Below, in pieces: positions 10,526 to 21,937 of a stretch of DNA of 64,000 nucleotides (the stretch's first letter is position 1; every line of letters begins with the position of its first letter). This DNA comes from Rhinopomastus cyanomelas (lineage: Eukaryota > Chordata > Aves > Bucerotiformes > Rhinopomastidae), in NCBI GenBank assembly GCA_013400115.1, contig VXBP01004440.1:517677-581676 (forward strand), written 5' to 3'. The notes under the pieces are model-generated. The model made no database searches. It saw only the letters and a program-made list of their open reading frames with translations, and was not told the DNA's origin. Position numbers and translations under genes: made by a program.

Positions 10526-11578
10526 AAAATGGTCTGCGACGGCACCTTCACATGGTCCTCAGCTCTGCTGCCCCTGGGAGAGGAACGGAGGCCTCTCCTT
10601 GCCTTGAACCGCTCCGCAGCAGCTTTCCCAGCAGCAGGTTCTACGGGGCACGGCAGGATCTGTGATGTCTCGGAGCAGGAGGATGAGGACGAGCCTGTGT
10701 TTGTTTGTTTTTACAGCTCACTGGCATCTTCAGGTGCGCCCGCCCCATTAAAAAGGAGGGAGCAGCGCGTAAATTGCTGCTGGATTGCAGCATAATGAAG
10801 TCTTATGTTTCCCTCGCCGCTGCATTTCATTGTGCAGAATCAGGGAAGGGAATTGGCCTGACACCAGCTCCTACTTCACTCCAAAGGCCGTGGAAATGAG
10901 GAAGAAGATCTCACGCCTCCTTGTCTTTCCCAGCTGGGTGAAGGGGTGGTTTGGTCCTGGGGGGTCAGACTGCTCCGGGGAAGGCAGAGGGTCGATGCGG
11001 GATGAGCCGGAGCTGCAGCACGTGGCCAGGCAGCGCTGAGCTCCTCGGATGTGTCTCTTCTCCAGCAAGCACCAGGCATGGGAGGGGCTAGGCAGCCTGT
11101 AGGTTAATTACTGCTAATAAATGATTGATGCCGTCATTCTGCCGGGGGCGGCGGGGGGGTTAAGTGGGAAGATTCATGCTGGCTCTGAAAAGTCACCTCC
11201 CATCCCATTCCCAGCTCAGCCTTTGCCTCTCCGTCACCCTCACCCTCCCTTCACCCACATCTTCATCTGAGGGATGCACAAGGGTACTGGGTGCTGCTCC
11301 CAACCCTTCCAGGGGTCTGAAGTGAGGGGAGAAAATTCCCCCGGGGTTCCCCAGAGGGAAATGTAAGTAGCAGCTTGATCCTCTTTCTGCTGAACTTACT
11401 GGGAACACTCTTCTGGAGTTCCACAAGAGCTGGATGAAGGTTATTATTGCTCCCATCAAATAAACACTAGCCCTTCCTGTAAAACCCATCTGCACCACAT
11501 CCCGTTCCTGTGTAGGGAACAGATCAGGTCAGCAGCTACAGCCCTGGGCTTTCAGCAATCCCCACCTGGACCACAGAA
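10526..11578. other. Unique sequence, nothing recognised
   Basis: Mixed-composition DNA. AT-rich words occur near 10750-10830 and 11100-11135 ('gttaattactgctaataaat'). No gene is recognised. Confidence 0.45.
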
Positions 11579-12105
11579 ACAGAATCACGGAGTGCTCAGG
11601 ATGGAGAGGGACCTGGAAAGATCATCCAGTCCTACCTCCCCACCACAGCAGGATCCCCCACATCCAGTTGCACTGGAACACATCCAGGAGGGTTTGAAAT
11701 GTCTCCAGAGAAGGAGACTCCACAGCCCCCCGGGCAGCCTCTGCCAGGGCTCTGGCACCCTCACTGGAAAGAAGGTCCTTCTCACACTGATGTGGAACCT
11801 CCTCTGCTCCAGCTCACACCCACTGCCCCTTGTCCTGTCACTGGGTGCCCCTGAGCAGAGCCTGGCTCCATCCTCCTCACACCCACCATTCACTTATTGA
11901 CCAACATCCATGGGGTCACCCCTCAGTCTCCTTTTTCCCAAGCTCCAGAGCCCCAGCTCCCTCAGCCTCTCCTCAGCAGGGAGCTGCTCTCCTCCCTCCA
12001 TCACCCCTGTGGCTCTGCGCTGGGCTCTCTGCAGCAGCTCTGTGTCCTTCTGGAATTGAGGGGCCCAGACCTGGACACAAGATTCCAGCTGCGGTCTCAA
12101 CACTG
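11579..12105 (-). mobile_element. Young CR1 LINE, 5'-truncated
   Basis: The reverse complement carries the reverse-transcriptase C-terminal region ([60 protein letters not shown]). This is followed by a 3' tail ending at 'cctgagcactccgtgattct' on the minus strand. A stop and a frameshift split the coding remnant. It belongs to the commonest family in the window. Confidence 0.92.
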
Positions 12106-12952
12106 GGAAGGAAATGTCATCCCAGTGAGCTCCTTCCCGAACCACAGGTTCGAAGAAACCTTTTATAAAACCCTTGAAGCATCCCAGAGCCGTTCACCTG
12201 GAAACGGGTCCCGTCCCTCGGAGGGAAGGAGCAATTAGCAGAACAATTAGTTCTGCGAGAGGCTGCCATAAATAATTGAATCCCGGCTCTGCCGAGGAGG
12301 GACAGCGGCGACAGCCCTCGGCTCCCCGCGCTAACAGCGGAGGAAACAGCCCATGAAACCGGTCATTTGCGGGGAGTTCTGATCTATCGGGAGCAAGAGA
12401 AGCGTGAAGGATCAGAGGAGCTGTCGAAGCCCACCGGCTCCTGCAGCCCTCACGGGCTCCTCCCCAGACAGGTGAGGGCTGTACCTGCCCGGAGCACCCC
12501 CAGGGCACACGCTTCCAGCGGCTGTGCACATCTGGATGGCCCCCGCCTGGCTCCGGGCAGCACCAGCACATCTACCGGTCGCCCTGGCTCTGGGTTCACC
12601 GGGAAGGTGATGGATAGATTTGTCTCTGCCACCCAGCACCGAGCCGGTACCAGCAGGGCAATTTGGAGTTATGAATTTCCAATCAATAGCCCGTTCCCAT
12701 CGATCCCCCTGCTCGCTGTAATGACCTGATTAAGGGAAAGACAGCCGCGACGCCGGGAGCGCCTCCACCCTGCTTTTTGTGGGGAGGACTGCAGCAGCCG
12801 GCTCTCAGGGTGGGCTCTGGGGGCCTGTTCCAGCAGGGTGCCCCCACACCACAAGCCGTGGTGGTCCCCAACATTCCTCCCCACAGCCCCAGCAGAACCA
12901 GCCCCTTGGGGCCTCAAGCGATGGGGAAAAGGCACCTGTCTGGTGGAGCAGA
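12106..12952. promoter_or_regulatory. Unique sequence with a palindromic AATTA motif
   Basis: Mostly unique and GC-rich, but 12225-12290 is AT-rich. It holds a perfect inverted repeat at 12238-12256: a 7-bp gcagaac/gttctgc stem around the 5-bp centre aatta. 'cataaataattgaatc' follows at 12268. Another AT-rich patch with 'ttatgaatttccaatcaat' lies near 12669. No coding exon is recognised. A homeobox-type binding cluster is a plausible but untested reading. Confidence 0.35.
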
Positions 12953-13352
12953 TGGTGCGTGAGTTGGGGGTGTTCAGCCTGGAGAGGAGAAGGCTTCAGG
13001 GGGACCTCATAGTGAACTTCCCATCCCTCAAAGGGGCTGTCAGAGGACTGGGGAAGGCTGTTCCCAAGGGCAGGGAATGATAGGATGAGGGGACATGGTT
13101 TGAAGATGGAAAAGGGCAGAGTGAGGCTGGACAGGAGGAGGAAGTTGTTGAATCTGAGGGTGCAGGATCCCTGGAACGGGCTGCCCAGGGAGAGGGTGGA
13201 GGTGCCATCCCTGGAGCCATCCAAGGTCAGGCTGGCTGGGGCTGTGGGCAACCCGTTCTGGTGAGTGCTGGCCCTGCTTGTTGAAGGGGAGCTGGACTGG
13301 CTGCCCTTGGCAGATCCCTTCCAACCCAGTGGTTCTATGACTCTGTGTAGCT
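12953..13352 (+). mobile_element. CR1 fragment, second family
   Basis: Well-preserved sense copy running from 'gttgggggtgttcagcctgg' through 'gatggaaaagggcagagtga', 'gttgttgaatctgagggtg' and 'ggctgcccagggagagg' to 'cagtggttctatgactc'. It is the most complete member of this family in the window together with 45793-46183. Confidence 0.9.
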
Positions 13353-13965
13353 TTGCACTGGCAGCCTGGGACCATCTCATCCGGACTGAGCTGGTCCACC
13401 TGCCCCTGCCCTCTCTCTGCCCCGCATCCCTTCCCTCCCGTTCCAAAGCAGGAGAACGAAGGCGGCGCATCCTGCCCCCTTAACTGAGATCAGAGCTCAC
13501 GCTGGCTGACCCCGCGGTGGCTGAACCTCAGCACTTTCTGCTCGAAGCCTTCCTGTAAAATTTATTAGCTGCTGCAGCATCGCCCTCATAAAAATGCAAT
13601 AAACGGCCCCGTTCGCATTATCCGCCGTAACGACTGCAGCCCAGCAGCGTTCTTGGAAAACCCTCTTTAGAAACAAAGGGGGGGAAGATCTAACAGAAAT
13701 CTTGTGGATAATTAGATTGCTGGAGTGCAGGAACCTTTACAATCGCTGCGAATCAAAGGAAACCTACAAACCTGCGGGTCTGTAAAGCAGAGGGTAACGG
13801 CAGCGGGTGCAGCTGCCGCACTCCGCAGCCTCCAATCTCACAGCCGCTCATTTGCGCCCTGCTTGAGCTAACGACCATCAGGGGGTGGTTGTGGCGCCTC
13901 TCCCAGTGTCTCCCCGTTTGTCCCTGACAGCCAACAGGCTCCTGAGGGTGTGGATGAGGTGTTGG
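13353..13965. promoter_or_regulatory. Unique sequence with AT-rich candidate element
   Basis: Bases 13545-13760 are relatively AT-rich ('gtaaaatttattagctgctg', 'ataaaaatgcaataaacgg', 'ggataattagattgctgg') with no repeat similarity. They may be a conserved element. 13353-13540 is GC-rich and unremarkable. No gene is visible. Confidence 0.3.
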
Positions 13966-14110
13966 GATGCTCTGTGGGGTGGCAGGATGCAACACACTGG
14001 GAGTGTAGGAGAAAGGGACCTGGGGGTCCTGGTGGCCTTTGTGGCCAAGAAGGCCAACAGCATCCTGGGGTAGATCAGAACCCAGAGAGATTAATAAAGC
14101 CAGAGAGGTC
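13966..14110 (+). mobile_element. Internal CR1 fragment
   Basis: A short sense piece from upstream of the usual 3' region: 'aacacactgggagtg', 'gagaaagggacctggggg', 'tggccaagaaggccaacagc'. It encodes remnants matching the ERDLGVLVAF and VAKKANSILG part of the CR1 protein. The 3' tail is missing, so the copy was cut by a later deletion or rearrangement. Confidence 0.75.
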
Positions 14111-14607
14111 CTCCTCCCCCTCTGCCTGCCCTGCTGGTTCAGGTGGGGGTCGTGCCCGCAGGACGAGTGAGGCCGCCCGTGCGTCTGAGGCTGTGCCGCC
14201 CTCGCTGGATTTATTGGCCTCATTTCTCTTGCCGAGCTGGAGTTCGCCCAGCGCCTTCCGAAGTCCCGCTCCGAGCGCAGACCGTACATCTCCCCGCGCC
14301 CGCAGCAGGGCTGCTGCAGAGCGTTTGTCACCCCCGTGCGAAAAGAGATGCTGCATCACTTACAAAATATTTAGCCCTGCATGAAAGGAGTCGAATTTTA
14401 CTGCACTTGGGGTCCAATGGCCTGATGCAGTAAATCCTGCCGGACACCCGCTGACTTCCAGCCGCTCACCCTGCCGTAAACAATGGCTGCAGCAATGGGC
14501 ATAAACCACCCGCGGGAAGCTGCTGGCCCTCTGTTGGAGGCCAGCGGGATGGGCCAGGTGAGGGCTTGCCCCGCAAACTGGGGAAGTCCTCGTGGATCAG
14601 TAGTTAC
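14111..14607. other. Unique sequence, CpG-rich then AT-rich
   Basis: Bases 14140-14345 are CpG-rich. 14345-14500 has AT-rich words ('cttacaaaatatttagccct'). No gene or repeat is recognised. Confidence 0.45.
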
Positions 14608-14990
14608 CGGCTCACTAAGGTTTGAAAGGACCTCCAAGGTTATCAAGTCCAACCCCTCCAGGACCACCAGACCACGTTGCACCGGGCCACATCCTCTGTC
14701 TTCTGAACCCCTCCAGGGATGGGGAGTCCCTCATTGTCCTGGGCAGCCTGTTCCAAGGTCTCACTGCTCTTGCACTAAGGAAATTCCCCTTAATTTCCAG
14801 TCTGAGCTTCCCCTGGGGCAACTGGTGGCCATTTCCTCTGGTCCTGTCAGCAGTCACTGGGGAGAAGAGGCCAACACCAGCCTCACCTTTCAGGTAAAGG
14901 GCCATGAGGTCTCTCAGCCTCCTCTTTCTCCAGGCTGAACTCCTCCAGCCTCTCCCCATCAGACCTGCTCCCCAGTCCCTTCACCTTCTA
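14608..14990 (-). mobile_element. CR1 fragment, third family
   Basis: The reverse complement of a CR1 family marked by 'gaggccaacaccagcctcac', 'ctctggtcctgtcag' and 'gtttgaaaggacctccaagg'. The same family is present at 36128-36598. The coding remnant on the minus strand includes GLFSPVTADRTRGNGHQL and PWNRLPR segments. The copy is 5'-truncated. Confidence 0.85.
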
Positions 14991-17160
14991 AAACTGAGCT
15001 GAAGCCCCAGGTCCCCCTTAGGCTGGGAGCACCCACGGGTGGCCATGGGTGCCTGTGTGGGGCCATCCGTCCCCACTCCACAGCCCCTGGTGACTGCAGT
15101 CAAGCAGACCCACACATCGTGGTCTCCCAGCTCCACAGCAGCTGCCTCTGCTGCTCCCGTGTTTACCTGACCCGGCAGCCGCTCATCGCTCTTCCCACCG
15201 CTCGCTTCCCCACGTTACAGCTCAATCAGGTTTTAGGGAAGCAGCACCTCAGGACCACGGAGCTGGCTGCTTCCTCAGCCTCCCCCTGTACTGGCTGAAG
15301 CAATTTTACCTCCACTCGACTTCACAGAGTGAAGTTACAAAGTGGAGGCACGAAGCTGCGTAAGGAGGGGAGGAGTGAGGTTGGGATAAGGGAGAGGAGA
15401 AGGACCTTGCACCGGCAGCTGCCACGGAGCGTCCATGGAGCTGGTGCTCCCCTTCTGCCGGGCTGGGGGGTCACAGCTGCACCCAGCCCTCAGCCCCCTT
15501 CGCTGCACAAGCCCCAGGGGGTGGAGCGCAGAGGCCAGGACTGGTGACCAGTTCCTTCAGCCCCAGCTTGTTCACTTGGGCACAGTGTGGTCTTCGAGAG
15601 AGCCAAGGACCACCCGAGAGCAGCCAACCCCAGTGCAGTGGCTGGGTGGCTCCCTGTGCTCCGTGGGGCAGAGCTCGTGTCCTGCCACTGACGCGGGTGG
15701 TGGCTCAAGCAAGGGGACCCGAGAACAGCAGCTCCCTGCTCTGCGAAGGCAGGAATCGAACACCCCTGACACCACCCAGAAATGAAACCGTTCATGGCAG
15801 CCCCCCCGCAAAAGCGAACGCCACGTAGGCAGCCGCTCGCCATAGGCTGGCAAAGACAAACGTTGCCTTGGCTACGGCGGGATGAACCGCAGCGACGCCG
15901 CAGAGCACAGCCCAGCTCCCCACCACGGGGCTCCCCGGCACCCCCCGACGGAGCAGCGCGCAGCGACCCCCACGGAACTGACCTGCGTGGGGCTGCTCTG
16001 CCCCGTCCTACCGCAGACCTTCTGGAGGGAGGCTGGAGCGCCGTGGTGGAGCCCGGACCCTCGGCCATGCAGAGAGAGTGAGGGGGGAAAACCCCCCCCA
16101 GGGCGGCTCCCATGGGCGCAGGTCTGCCGCCACCACGAGTCTCCCCTGCGGGGGAGGCACCCTTAGGGTCGGTGTGAATTTATCCTGTGAAGTTCTCCAC
16201 CTGGGGCAGGACACGCAGGCGGGACGGAAGGGCGTCTGTCGAGGAGCCCCGGGGAAATCAGCCCAACGCCCGGCAGCCCTGCTGTGCTCTTCCCCAGCCC
16301 CGGCCGCCGCCGCCGCTGCTGCTGCTGCTGCAGAGAGAGTTCTCAGCAGATTGTCTTCCACGCCCGCGGCTCTCGGTGGCCCTGTGGGGCTTGGGGAGCC
16401 GCAGCGGTTCCTCCGTGCAAGTGTCTGTGTTGTCACGGACGAGGAGCTGCGGTGATTAGGGAACCAGCCTGGGACTTGAGAAGCCTGGACTTGCTTCAGA
16501 CCTCTGCTCAGGGCTGCGAAAACCAGGGCCGGACCATCTGGCCAAGCCCCAGCCCACAGTGGCACCTCTGCAGCCCCCAACCCCAACCTTTGGCCTCATT
16601 CTGCTCTCCCTGATCCCGGGTGATGCTTTTGAAACTCCTGACGGTTTTTCTCCCCCCCCCCATTTTTTGCTGCCTGCCTCCAGAAGCGGGTGATTTTCAC
16701 ACTTGCCCGGTCTCACCACGAGCCTTCCTCCCAGCTCCATCTGTGAGCCTTAATTAGCGAATTTACTGACAGAAACTTTATTAACGCAGCATTTAGCTCT
16801 GCTGGCAGCGTCTTGCGCCCTTCAGAGCATCCTGTTCAGCAAAACACCAGCTCCTGGAGCCGCCGGGCTCCCGCAGCGCCGGCACAGCTGGCCATGGGGT
16901 GTTTTCTTGCTGTGATTCTTGCCTGGTGGGGGCCAGGAGCTCCCCGCTGCCCCGATTTGGGGTGGGAGCGGCAGCACCATGGACCTGGGATGGGGACCGT
17001 GTCCTGCCTGGGGTGAGCCAGGAGGAGCGGATAGCAGCTCCTGCTCTGGGACCCTAAACAACCATGGTCCGGGGTTCCCCCTCCATCCCACTGCCAAGGG
17101 GAGGGAGAAACCAGTGCTGTCCGGGATGGTCTGGGAAGCTGACCATCACTTCCTCACCTT
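14991..17160. other. Unique sequence with CpG-rich block
   Basis: No supported gene over 2.1 kb. 15790-16460 is CpG-rich and carries a (GCC)n-(GCT)n run at 16305-16333. 'gagccttaattagcgaattt' and 'ctttattaacgcagcattta' at 16745-16797 form a short AT-rich, homeobox-motif patch. Several 100- to 200-codon open frames cross the CpG block on both strands; none has a recognisable domain or convincing start context. Confidence 0.4.
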
Positions 17161-17214
17161 TCATAGAATCATTAGGGATTGGAAGGGACCTCGAAAGATC
17201 ACCCGGTCCAATCC
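17161..17214 (-). mobile_element. CR1 3' tail only
   Basis: About 54 bp of an antisense tail: 'tcatagaatcattaggg', 'ggaagggacctcgaaaga', then an abrupt change to unrelated sequence. It is an extremely short 5'-truncated insertion. Confidence 0.85.
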
Positions 17215-18094
17215 TGGCTTTGATTATTTTGTGCCAATTTGGGCTTCTTAGGGTCATCAAAACCCAACAGAAAATCAGGGACAACCTTATAGGACAGAAA
17301 GAATAAGGAGTTTGATTAGGGGCAGTGCCAAGAGCACCCACTGACACCCCGACCTTGCACCCACCACAGCCAGAGAGCACCTCCCGCGGGACAGGCCCCT
17401 ACCCAGACCAACCCTCACAAACCACAGACACCAGCATTTCCACTGCATCCTCCTCTTCCTCCTCCTCCTCTCTCTTTCAATATCTTTTCCCCTCCTCCTG
17501 GTTATTTTTTGATTTGATTTGATTTTAACCAGAAACAAAAGTTAGAAGGGAAGTCAAAACAATAAGGCAGGGAAATAGCAGCAATAACTTAATTAAGTTT
17601 TTAAAGATTTCCATGCTCGAATAAATTAGCCCTCCCGCAAATGTCACAACAGCCGGAGCACGGCGCAGCCAGCGGAGCGCGACGCTGCTCTGCTCCGGGT
17701 TCAAACGAGAGCCTCTCCCCCCGCCCCAGCCTCCGCTCACGCTCCCCTCCTGCTGAGCTGCTCCTGGGCAAAAACTCGCCCCCAAAAATCAAACATCCCC
17801 CATCGAGCTGCGGAGGGTCGGTGCAGCTGGCGCTGCCGGGGGAGCTCCATCGACCAGCGGAGCAGCGGGGCCGGGACCCTCTTGCTTTTTTGCCAATTAG
17901 GCAAAACTAAAGGGCAGAGGCAGCGGGAACAAAGGAGGCGGCTGAGCTGGGCGGGGGAGGTTTCTCCTCCTCTGTCCAACCCGCTGGCCGGAAGAGATGC
18001 TGCTCCCAGTGACGGGAACCTACTGGGGATGGCTCAGGACCAGAAGAGTTTCAGCTGCTGATGGGTGATGAAAGGGGAGGAAATTTTGGTTGGC
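17215..18094. other. Unique sequence with pyrimidine run and AT-rich patch
   Basis: A CT-rich run (TCC/TCT) lies at 17448-17475. An AT-rich stretch at 17505-17640 contains 'gattttaaccagaaacaaaa', 'cttaattaagtttttaaaga' and 'gaataaattagccc' and may be a regulatory element. 17640-17980 is CpG-rich. No gene is seen. Confidence 0.4.
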
Positions 18095-18228
18095 TTATCT
18101 GGAGGGGAGACTGCAAAGAGCCTTCAAATATTTAAAGGAGAGCTCTGAAGAGGGAGAGAATAAACAGGTTTTCATGTTCACTCTGAGGATGACAAGATAA
18201 ACACAAACTGCAGCACAGAGCCATCGTG
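18095..18228 (+). mobile_element. Possible old CR1 fragment
   Basis: The segment resembles a diverged CR1 coding stretch: 'ggaggggagactgcaaag', 'ttcaaatatttaaaggag' and 'gataaacacaaactgcagc' match the order of CR1 words. Similarity is weak and the tail is missing. It could also be unique sequence. Confidence 0.4.
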
Positions 18229-18456
18229 TTCGACATCGCAGCGGGGCTGGTGCCAGCACGGGGAGAAGAGAGAGCGCGCGGTGAGCTCCACCACAGGGAT
18301 GGTGGGGCCAGCCTGGGGCTGGGCAGAGCGTGGAAACACTCTTGTCCGGGGCCAGGCAGCTCTCAGGAGCAGTCTTGGGGGGCTGATGGAGCCCTGGAGC
18401 TGGGGGTGGGTGCAGGATGGATGCCCAGCCCCACCTTGTGCAGCTGCGGTGTGACA

Positions 18457-18835
18457 CAGAATCACAGAATGTGTTGGGCTGGCAGGGACCCCCAACCAGT
18501 CCAGCTCCCCTACAACAAGCAGGGCCAGCACTCACCACACTAGGTTGCCCACAGCCCCAGCCAGCCTGACCTTGAACGGCTCCAGGGATGGGGCCTCCAA
18601 CCCCCCTCAGGGCAGCCTGTTCCAGAGATCCCCCACCCTCAGATTCAACAACCTTCTCCTCCTGTCCAGTCCCAATCTCCCCATTTCCAGCTCCAAACCA
18701 TGACCCCCTGGTCCTATCACTCCCTGCCCTTGGGAACAGCCTTCCCCAGCCCCTTTCAGGGGTGGGAAGGTCACTGTGAGGTCCCCCCAGGAGCTTTCTC
18801 CTCTCCAGGCTGAACAGCCCCAGCTCAGCCTGACA
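18457..18835 (-). mobile_element. CR1 fragment, second family
   Basis: Antisense copy with an intact 3' end ('cacagaatcacagaatgtgt'). It continues through 'gcagggccagcactcacc', 'ccagccagcctgaccttga', 'cagattcaacaaccttctcc' and 'ctctccaggctgaacagc'. It is the same family as 12953-13352 but in reverse orientation. Confidence 0.9.
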
Positions 18836-19982
18836 CGGGCTGCTCGTGCAGAGCATCAGGCTCTGGAGCTGTCGGGGATCCTTCCAAGACCATTGGATTG
18901 TCCTCGAGGAATCAGAGGCCGATGACAGACTCGCAGGAGGACAAAAGCAGCTGCCAGATTAAAGCAGGGAGAAAGGGTTTCTCCTCTTTGAATCAGCAGC
19001 CAATTAAATTTTCAGCACAGCAAAAGCAAAGGGCAACCTGTTCGGCTAATGGCTCTCGCGGGCTGATCCCATTACTGGCGGCGCAGCCGGGGCTGGGCTG
19101 GGGGGTGCTGGAGACAGCGGGGAACCTGCAGAAAGGCCAAGCAAAGTGCAGGGAGCTGGGCTGAGAGTCCTGCAGAGAGCCCACCCACCCCGAGTCACTG
19201 CTGCACAGCCCCTCACACCCGCAGCCTCCTTCAGCCACGGGTCTGTGTGTCCTGACCACGGCCAGGCTGCTCTGACAAGGTCTCCTTGGGGTGGTTTGTG
19301 CTGGAGACCCCCACAACTCGCTCTGGTGCAGCCCTGTGGGTTGAAGAGGTTTGAATTTACAGCTCTGGAGTCTCTGCTGAGCTGGAGACACAAACATCCC
19401 TCTGTGCTCTGCCCAGCGCCCTTCTGCCAGGCTGCTGAAATAAATGTGACAGAGAGAGAGACGACCCATCTCCAGGTCCTCAGCGCCTGTTCACCAGGAA
19501 GACAAAGGCCTGGGAAGCTGCACCAGTGTTAATTGAAGATAAATCTTCCCTCCCCTCGCAAAATTTGGGACGCTGGTTGCTAATGACCTCTCTGGATCCC
19601 TGCCCAGGATGCAGAGATATCATCTCCCGGTCCCAGTAATGAGGTTGCAACTGATCCTGAACAAATGGCAAAGTTATTTAATAATTATTTCCGAAGGTCT
19701 GCCCGCGACCTTTCGGCTCGTCGGGATAAGTGGGGCCAATTTATCACCAGGGCCGTGCAAAGGGCCCTGATTATTCCAGATGTTTTCCCTGGCAGGGGCT
19801 TGTTTTCACCCCCATCCCTGAGCCTCCCGTGGGAGCCACCCGCTGTGGGCTCTGCCCAGACACGCGATGAGTTTTCTCCTGGGGCACCCCAGGAGGGCAC
19901 TGAGCACACATTTCCATGGTGGCACCACTGATAAGAGAGGGTGGGTTTATTTCATCAAAGGGCACCACTGGAGCCTGAGACC
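18836..19982. promoter_or_regulatory. Unique sequence with strong candidate conserved element
   Basis: Bases 19530-19775 stand out. They hold 'taattgaagataaatcttcc' (19530), 'ggttgctaatgacctc', 'caaagttatttaataatta' (19670) and 'ggccaatttatcaccagg'. They are free of repeats and less GC-rich than the flanks. 18890-19070 also has 'ccaattaaattttcagcac'. No exon is recognised. I infer possible enhancer elements. Confidence 0.35.
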
Positions 19983-20165
19983 ATAGAGTCATGGAATCAT
20001 CATGCCTGGGAAGGACCTCCAGGATCACAGAACATTGGGGGTTGGAAGAGACCTTGAAAGATCATCCAGTCCAATCCCCCCAGCACAGCAGGATCCCCTA
20101 GATCCAGTCACACAGGAACATATTCAGGTGGGTTTTAAATGATTCCAGAGAAGGAGACTCCATCA
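19983..20165 (-). mobile_element. Two stacked CR1 3' tails
   Basis: A diverged tail ('atagagtcatggaatcatca', 'gggaaggacctccagg') is followed at about 20024 by a young tail ('cacagaacattgggg', 'ttgaaagatcatccagtcc'). The young tail continues to 'gattccagagaaggagactc' and then stops. The two tails come from different families, so this is an insertion next to or into an older tail rather than a tandem duplication. Confidence 0.8.
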
Positions 20166-20344
20166 TCTCTCCAAGCATCAAGTCCAGCCCTCATGCCAAC
20201 ATCTCCCTAAGCCCCAGACCATGATGACTGTGCTGGTGTTCAAAGAGCCCCTTCAGCTCCAACCCACAACATTCTGTGACATCTGGGACTTCCCTGGAGA
20301 ACCCCAAGGGTCCACAGTTATCCCAACTAAGAGCCTGCTCAGTG

Positions 20345-20818
20345 CCCACAGAACAATCCCACAGCAGGATCCCCCAGATCCAGTCTCACAGGAACAGTCC
20401 AGGTGGGTTTGAAACTTCTCCAGAGAAGGAGACTCCACAACCCCCCCGGGCAGCCCCTGCCAGGGCTCTGGCACCCTCACCATGAAGAAGATCCTTCTCA
20501 CACTGATGTGGAACCTCCTCTGCTCCAGCTCACACCCACTGCCCCTTGTCCTATCACTAGATGCCCCTGAGCAGAGCCTGGCTCCATCCTCCTCACACCC
20601 ACCCCTCACATATTGATCAACACTCATGGGGTCACCCCTCAGGCTCCCTTTCTCCAGGCTCCAGAGCCCCAGGTCCTTCAGCCTCTCCTCAGCAGGGAGA
20701 TGCTCCCCTCCCTCCATCACCCCTGTGGCTCTGCACTGGACTCTCTCCAGCAGCTCTGTGTCCTTCTGGAGCTGAAGGTCCCAGAACCAGACACAAGGTC
20801 TCACCTGGGAAGGAGAAG
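20345..20818 (-). mobile_element. Young CR1 LINE lacking its last 45 bp
   Basis: Antisense copy beginning abruptly inside the tail at 'cccacagcaggatccccc'. The terminal octamers and the 'ggattggactgg' part are absent. The minus strand keeps an open C-terminal coding stretch with [41 protein letters not shown] and [13 protein letters not shown] deletion near the end of the protein replaces the normal last residues. The 180 bp before it (20165-20345) are diverged and hold no clear feature. Confidence 0.88.
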
Positions 20819-21448
20819 GTTCCGCTCTGCCAGGGCGCGATGCCGGCTGCTGCCGATCCTCCGGCGTCTCCCTCCGGGGAATCCGCCCAAAGCCTCTTAC
20901 AGAGCCACCTCTGAGTGGCCCTTGGCCATCCTGTTTGTACAACCGCTCGCAGGCAGCCCTGCCTTTCATTTCCTTAATCTCAAATTGCATCAAAAAGGCA
21001 GAGATTAGAGGTAAAACCTCAATGAAAGACGGAACAAAAGGCTCTGCCCACGCTGGATCCTCAGACCCGGCTTTGCAGCGGGCTCCTTCGCCTCTTGCCT
21101 GACAGGCTGAGCGCTGAACCTTCAAAAACCTGAACCCCCCTCAGATTAGAGCACTATTTAGAGAGGGCCGTGGCAGTCTGGAGTCACCTGTGGCTCATAC
21201 ATTAAACATCAAATGTACATTAGCTCTGAATTATGGTCATGAAAAGCAAATCCTTTAATACCACTTTCTGTGTTCCGCGGGCTGCAGCCTGGCTCCTCAC
21301 AACCCCGGCAGCAGGGGATGACTCTGCTGCCTGGCAGCGGCCCCGCGCTGCTCCCTGCAAACGCTCCTGCCCCGGGAGGACACTCGAGCGGGTGCAGGAG
21401 GAGAAGGGCTCTCCGTGTGCTCTGCAGCTGCTGTGAGCTCACACACAC
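20819..21448. other. Unique sequence with AT-rich patches
   Basis: AT-rich words without repeat similarity lie at 20955-21035 ('cctttcatttccttaatctc', 'gagattagaggtaaaacc') and 21135-21260 ('catacattaaacatcaaatg', 'agctctgaattatggtcat'). They are candidate regulatory DNA at low confidence. No gene is seen. Confidence 0.4.
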
Positions 21449-21546
21449 CATGGAATCGTTAGGGGTTGGAAGGGACCTCGAAGGACCATCCAGTCCAATC
21501 CCCCTGCCACAGCAGGATCCCCCAGACCAAGTCACACAGGAATGGT
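21449..21546 (-). mobile_element. CR1 3' tail, young family
   Basis: Antisense tail: 'catggaatcgttagggg', 'aggaccatccagtccaatcc', 'ccagaccaagtcacacagga'. It is about 98 bp and 5'-truncated. Confidence 0.88.
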
Positions 21547-21609
21547 GTTGGATTTCCAGACGCTGAGGAGATGATGCTCCAGCAAATCGGTGCCAGGAGG
21601 AGAGGGGAG

Positions 21610-21937
21610 AGGAGATCAGGTCCTTCCCACCCCTCCAAGGGGCTGTCAGAGGGCTGCGGAAGGCTCTTCCCAAGGGCAGGGAACGATAGGACCAGGGGTC
21701 ATGGTTTGAAGCTGGAAAGGGGCAGAGTGAGGCTGGACAGGAGGAGAAAGTTGTTGAATCTGAGAGTGGGGGATCCCTGGAACAGGCTGCTCAGAGAGGG
21801 GCTGGAGGCCCCATCCCTGGAGCCATCCAAGGTCAGACTGTCTGGGGCTGTGGGCGCTGGCCCTGCTTGGTGTGAGGGGGTTGGACTGGACTGGCTGCCC
21901 TCTGAAGGTCCCTTCCAGCCTTGCGATTCTATGATTG
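21610..21937 (+). mobile_element. CR1 fragment, second family
   Basis: Sense copy: 'aaggggctgtcagagggctg', 'gggcagggaacgatagga', 'gttgttgaatctgagagtg', 'gccatccaaggtcagactg', ending 'cttgcgattctatgattg'. Nearly full agreement with 45793-46183. Confidence 0.9.

Noticed and set aside
20253..21125. 290-codon minus-strand open frame
   Set aside because: The recognisable part is a CR1 reverse-transcriptase C-terminal remnant. The N-terminal third is unrelated flanking DNA beyond the truncation point, so it is not a gene fusion with function.
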